A DNA stretch of 64,000 bases from assembly GCA_035604335.1 (NCBI GenBank), contig DATNIT010000152.1, forward strand, positions 24,121 to 88,120, written 5' to 3'. The position numbers and the translations under genes are program-made. Origin of the DNA: DASZHJ01 sp035604335 (GTDB lineage Bacteria > Pseudomonadota > Alphaproteobacteria > ATCC43930 > CGMCC-115725). A model generated the notes under the pieces. That model was given only the letters and a program-made list of their open reading frames with translations. It did not search any database and was not told the DNA's origin. Shown here one piece after another: positions 62,217-64,000 of this stretch; the stretch's first letter is position 1; every line of letters starts with the position of its first letter.

Positions 62217-63254
62217 ATGAGCGACGGCGAGAGCGAGCGCAAGCATATCAACCTCGCCCTCCAGGGCGGCGGCGCGCACGGCGCCTTCACGTGGGGCGTG
62301 CTCGACCGGATTCTGGAGGACGACCGTCTGCACATCGACGGCGTCAGCGGCACCAGCGCCGGCGCCATGAACGGCGCGATCATGGTCTCCGGCCACATCG
62401 CCGGCGGCAACGCGGGGGCGCGCAAGGCGCTCGACCGCTTCTGGGAAGCGGTGAGCGCGCTCGGCGTAATGAGCCCGGTCCACGCCAGCTGGTACGATCG
62501 CGCGACCGGCAACTGGGATCTCGACGAGAGCCCGGCCTCAGTGTGGCTCGACACGCTCTCGCGCCTGGTCTCGCCCTATCAGACCAATCCGCTCAACCTC
62601 TCGCCGCTCGGCGACCTTCTCGCGCAGCTCGTCGATTTCGAGGGCCTGCGCAGGGGCGACGGCGTCAGGCTCTTCGTGTCGGCGACCAACGTCAACGCCG
62701 GCAAGATCCGCGTCTTCGAGCGCAAGGAGCTGACGCTCGACAAGCTCCTCGCCTCCGCGGCGTTGCCCAACGTCTTCCAGGCGGTCGTGATCGACGGCGA
62801 GGCCTATTGGGACGGCGGATATATGGGCAATCCCGCCATTTTCCCGCTGATCTACAGCTGCGATGCCCGCGATGTCGTGCTCGTGCAGGTCAATCCGCTG
62901 ACGCGCGAAGGCGTGCCCAAGACGGCGGGCGAGATCATGAACCGCCTCAACGAAATTACCTTCAATGCCTCGCTCACGAGCGAGATGCGGGCGATCGCCT
63001 TCGTGCTCAAGCTGCTCGACGAGGTGCCCGGCGATATACCGGCGATCCGCGGCCTCAAGCGCATGCACATCCACATGATCGAGGACGAGCCCGCGATGGA
63101 ATCGCTGGGCGTGGCGAGCAAGCTCAACACCGACATGGATTTCCTCCTTTATCTGAAGCAGCTCGGCCGCGAGACCGCGGAGCGCTGGCTCAAGGAGAAT
63201 TTCGAGGCGCTCGGGCACCGCTCGACCGTCGACATCCGCAAGAAATTCCTGTGA
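62217..63254 (+). CDS. Patatin-like phospholipase
   Basis: A 345-residue patatin-fold lipid acyl hydrolase. The oxyanion loop GGGAHG, the catalytic Ser in GTSAG and the catalytic Asp in DGGYMGN form the Ser-Asp dyad. ATG 62217 lies 4 bases after the ABC gene stop. It may act on membrane lipids; the operon context with two transporters suggests envelope maintenance, which is inference. Confidence 0.92.
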   Translation: MSDGESERKHINLALQGGGAHGAFTWGVLDRILEDDRLHIDGVSGTSAGAMNGAIMVSGHIAGGNAGARKALDRFWEAVSALGVMSPVHASWYDRATGNWDLDESPASVWLDTLSRLVSPYQTNPLNLSPLGDLLAQLVDFEGLRRGDGVRLFVSATNVNAGKIRVFERKELTLDKLLASAALPNVFQAVVIDGEAYWDGGYMGNPAIFPLIYSCDARDVVLVQVNPLTREGVPKTAGEIMNRLNEITFNASLTSEMRAIAFVLKLLDEVPGDIPAIRGLKRMHIHMIEDEPAMESLGVASKLNTDMDFLLYLKQLGRETAERWLKENFEALGHRSTVDIRKKFL

Positions 63255-63745
63255 GCGCTATCCGGGTCGTGCCCGCGACCGCGGATGACGCGCGGGCCAT
63301 CGCCGAGCTCGAACACCGGCCGGAGAACGCACCCTTCCTCTGGGCCCGCTCCGAGGCGGAGCACCGCGACGCCATGGCCGATCCCGATGTTCGCTACTTC
63401 CGGATCGAGGACGGCACGGGTGCGTTCATCGGTTTTGCACAGCTGACCGGACTCAGCGAGGGCACCCGCAGCGTCCGGCTGCGTCGCATCGTGATGGAAG
63501 CGCCGGGCCGTGGCCTCGGCCGACCCGCCATGGCGGCAATCTGCGCACTCGTCTTCGATGAGTGGCGCAGGGAGGGGTTCTGGCTCGACGTGTTCGAAGA
63601 CAATGCGCGGGCGCGCCGCCTCTATCAAAGCCTCGGCTTTCGCGACACCGGCTACGCGCACCCTCCGAGCCGGCCGCGCCGCGACGGCGGCACCGCCCTG
63701 CTCCTGCGGATGGAGCTCGGGAGGAGCGGCTGGTCTAAACCGTAG
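63251..63745 (+). CDS. GNAT-family N-acetyltransferase
   Basis: A 164-residue acetyltransferase from GTG 63251, overlapping the patatin stop by 4 bases. LRRIVMEAPGRGLGRPAMAAI is the acetyl-CoA-binding motif A, and WLDVFEDNARARRLYQSLGFRDTG is motif B. The C-terminal tail is Arg-rich. It is the last gene of the 59178-63745 operon; the substrate is unknown. Confidence 0.87.
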   Translation: MSAIRVVPATADDARAIAELEHRPENAPFLWARSEAEHRDAMADPDVRYFRIEDGTGAFIGFAQLTGLSEGTRSVRLRRIVMEAPGRGLGRPAMAAICALVFDEWRREGFWLDVFEDNARARRLYQSLGFRDTGYAHPPSRPRRDGGTALLLRMELGRSGWSKP

Positions 63746-64000
63746 CGTTTGCCGTGCCAGATGCGAGCCACTAAGAGTTCAGAAGACTAGTATTGAGCTT
63801 TTTCGGCGTTTCCCTTTGGATTATTGCCGCGAATCTTTCTGGTCGGTCGGGCGTTTAGGATGTTTTAAGACCGAATCCTTATCCTCTCTTTTGCTCGATA
63901 CGAGGATCCGAGCGTGGTCAACAGCCCCCGCGGGCTGATGACAGCGCGACCAGGGGTTAGGTGGTGCTTTCAGCTGACATTCCGACGCGTCGCGCGCTCG
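63746..64000. other. Window-end non-coding stretch
   Basis: The last 255 bases contain no convincing ORF on either strand. 63780-63900 is AT-richer than the rest, which would suit a promoter region for a gene beyond the window. No terminator with a U-tract follows the GNAT gene. Confidence 0.4.

Overview
The window is about 68% GC by eye and gene-dense. It looks like chromosomal DNA of an alphaproteobacterium, most plausibly Rhodospirillales or a nearby soil/aquatic order. The evidence is the Usg-like gene beside ctaA, a CIRCE-controlled groESL, a DUF882 Tat protein, a TIGR01459 HAD hydrolase, a FixL-type kinase core, and GC-rich palindromic repeats of the kind common in that class. No phage, plasmid, rRNA, tRNA or CRISPR locus was seen. 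I ran no database search: family names come from motifs read in the translations.

Layout. 1-6744: the end of a membrane protein, then acyl-CoA and short-chain dehydrogenase metabolism (HMG-CoA-lyase family, acyl-CoA dehydrogenase, three SDRs, a carboxymuconolactone-decarboxylase-like protein). 6775-9721: a cold-shock protein with a clear terminator, a large exported protein of unknown function and a LysE exporter. 9881-13031: a haem-oxygenase-fold diiron protein followed by a Rieske protein, then an exported LVIVD propeller. 13078-23000: a glycosyltransferase, an ABC exporter, a beta-hydroxyacid dehydrogenase, AidB with an ABC membrane domain lacking an ATPase and a cupin, a luciferase-like monooxygenase and an M24 protein. 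23059-27746: gnd-gntK (gluconate to ribulose 5-phosphate), a MetE-core-like protein and an L,D-transpeptidase.

27772-31598 is the most striking block. It is a complete stressosome operon on the minus strand: a globin-type RsbR, RsbS, RsbT, a PP2C phosphatase, and a histidine kinase carrying an RsbU-N-like domain in place of the Bacillus sigma-B output. The inferred logic is haem/oxygen sensing, RsbT release, activation of the kinase by RsbT, and resetting by the phosphatase.

32041-47661: DUF882 protein, PaaK-like ligase, a second MetE-core-like protein, then a visibly AT-richer decayed stretch (Vsr fragment, frameshifted ORF, short repeat cluster). These are followed by a universal stress protein, a tiny lipoprotein, a DMT transporter, a hydrolase, GlpD, an FMN reductase, a GxxExxY remnant, an alcohol dehydrogenase, an XRE regulator, a HAD hydrolase, PyrD, ParDE and DUF952. 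47807-63745: branched-chain aminotransferase, DinG-like helicase, TerB-like protein, groESL, Usg, CtaA (carrying an in-frame palindromic repeat), methylmalonyl-CoA mutase, GNAT and a secreted protein. The block ends with a tightly overlapping MFS - Atm1-like ABC - patatin - GNAT operon. The last 255 bases hold no recognisable gene.
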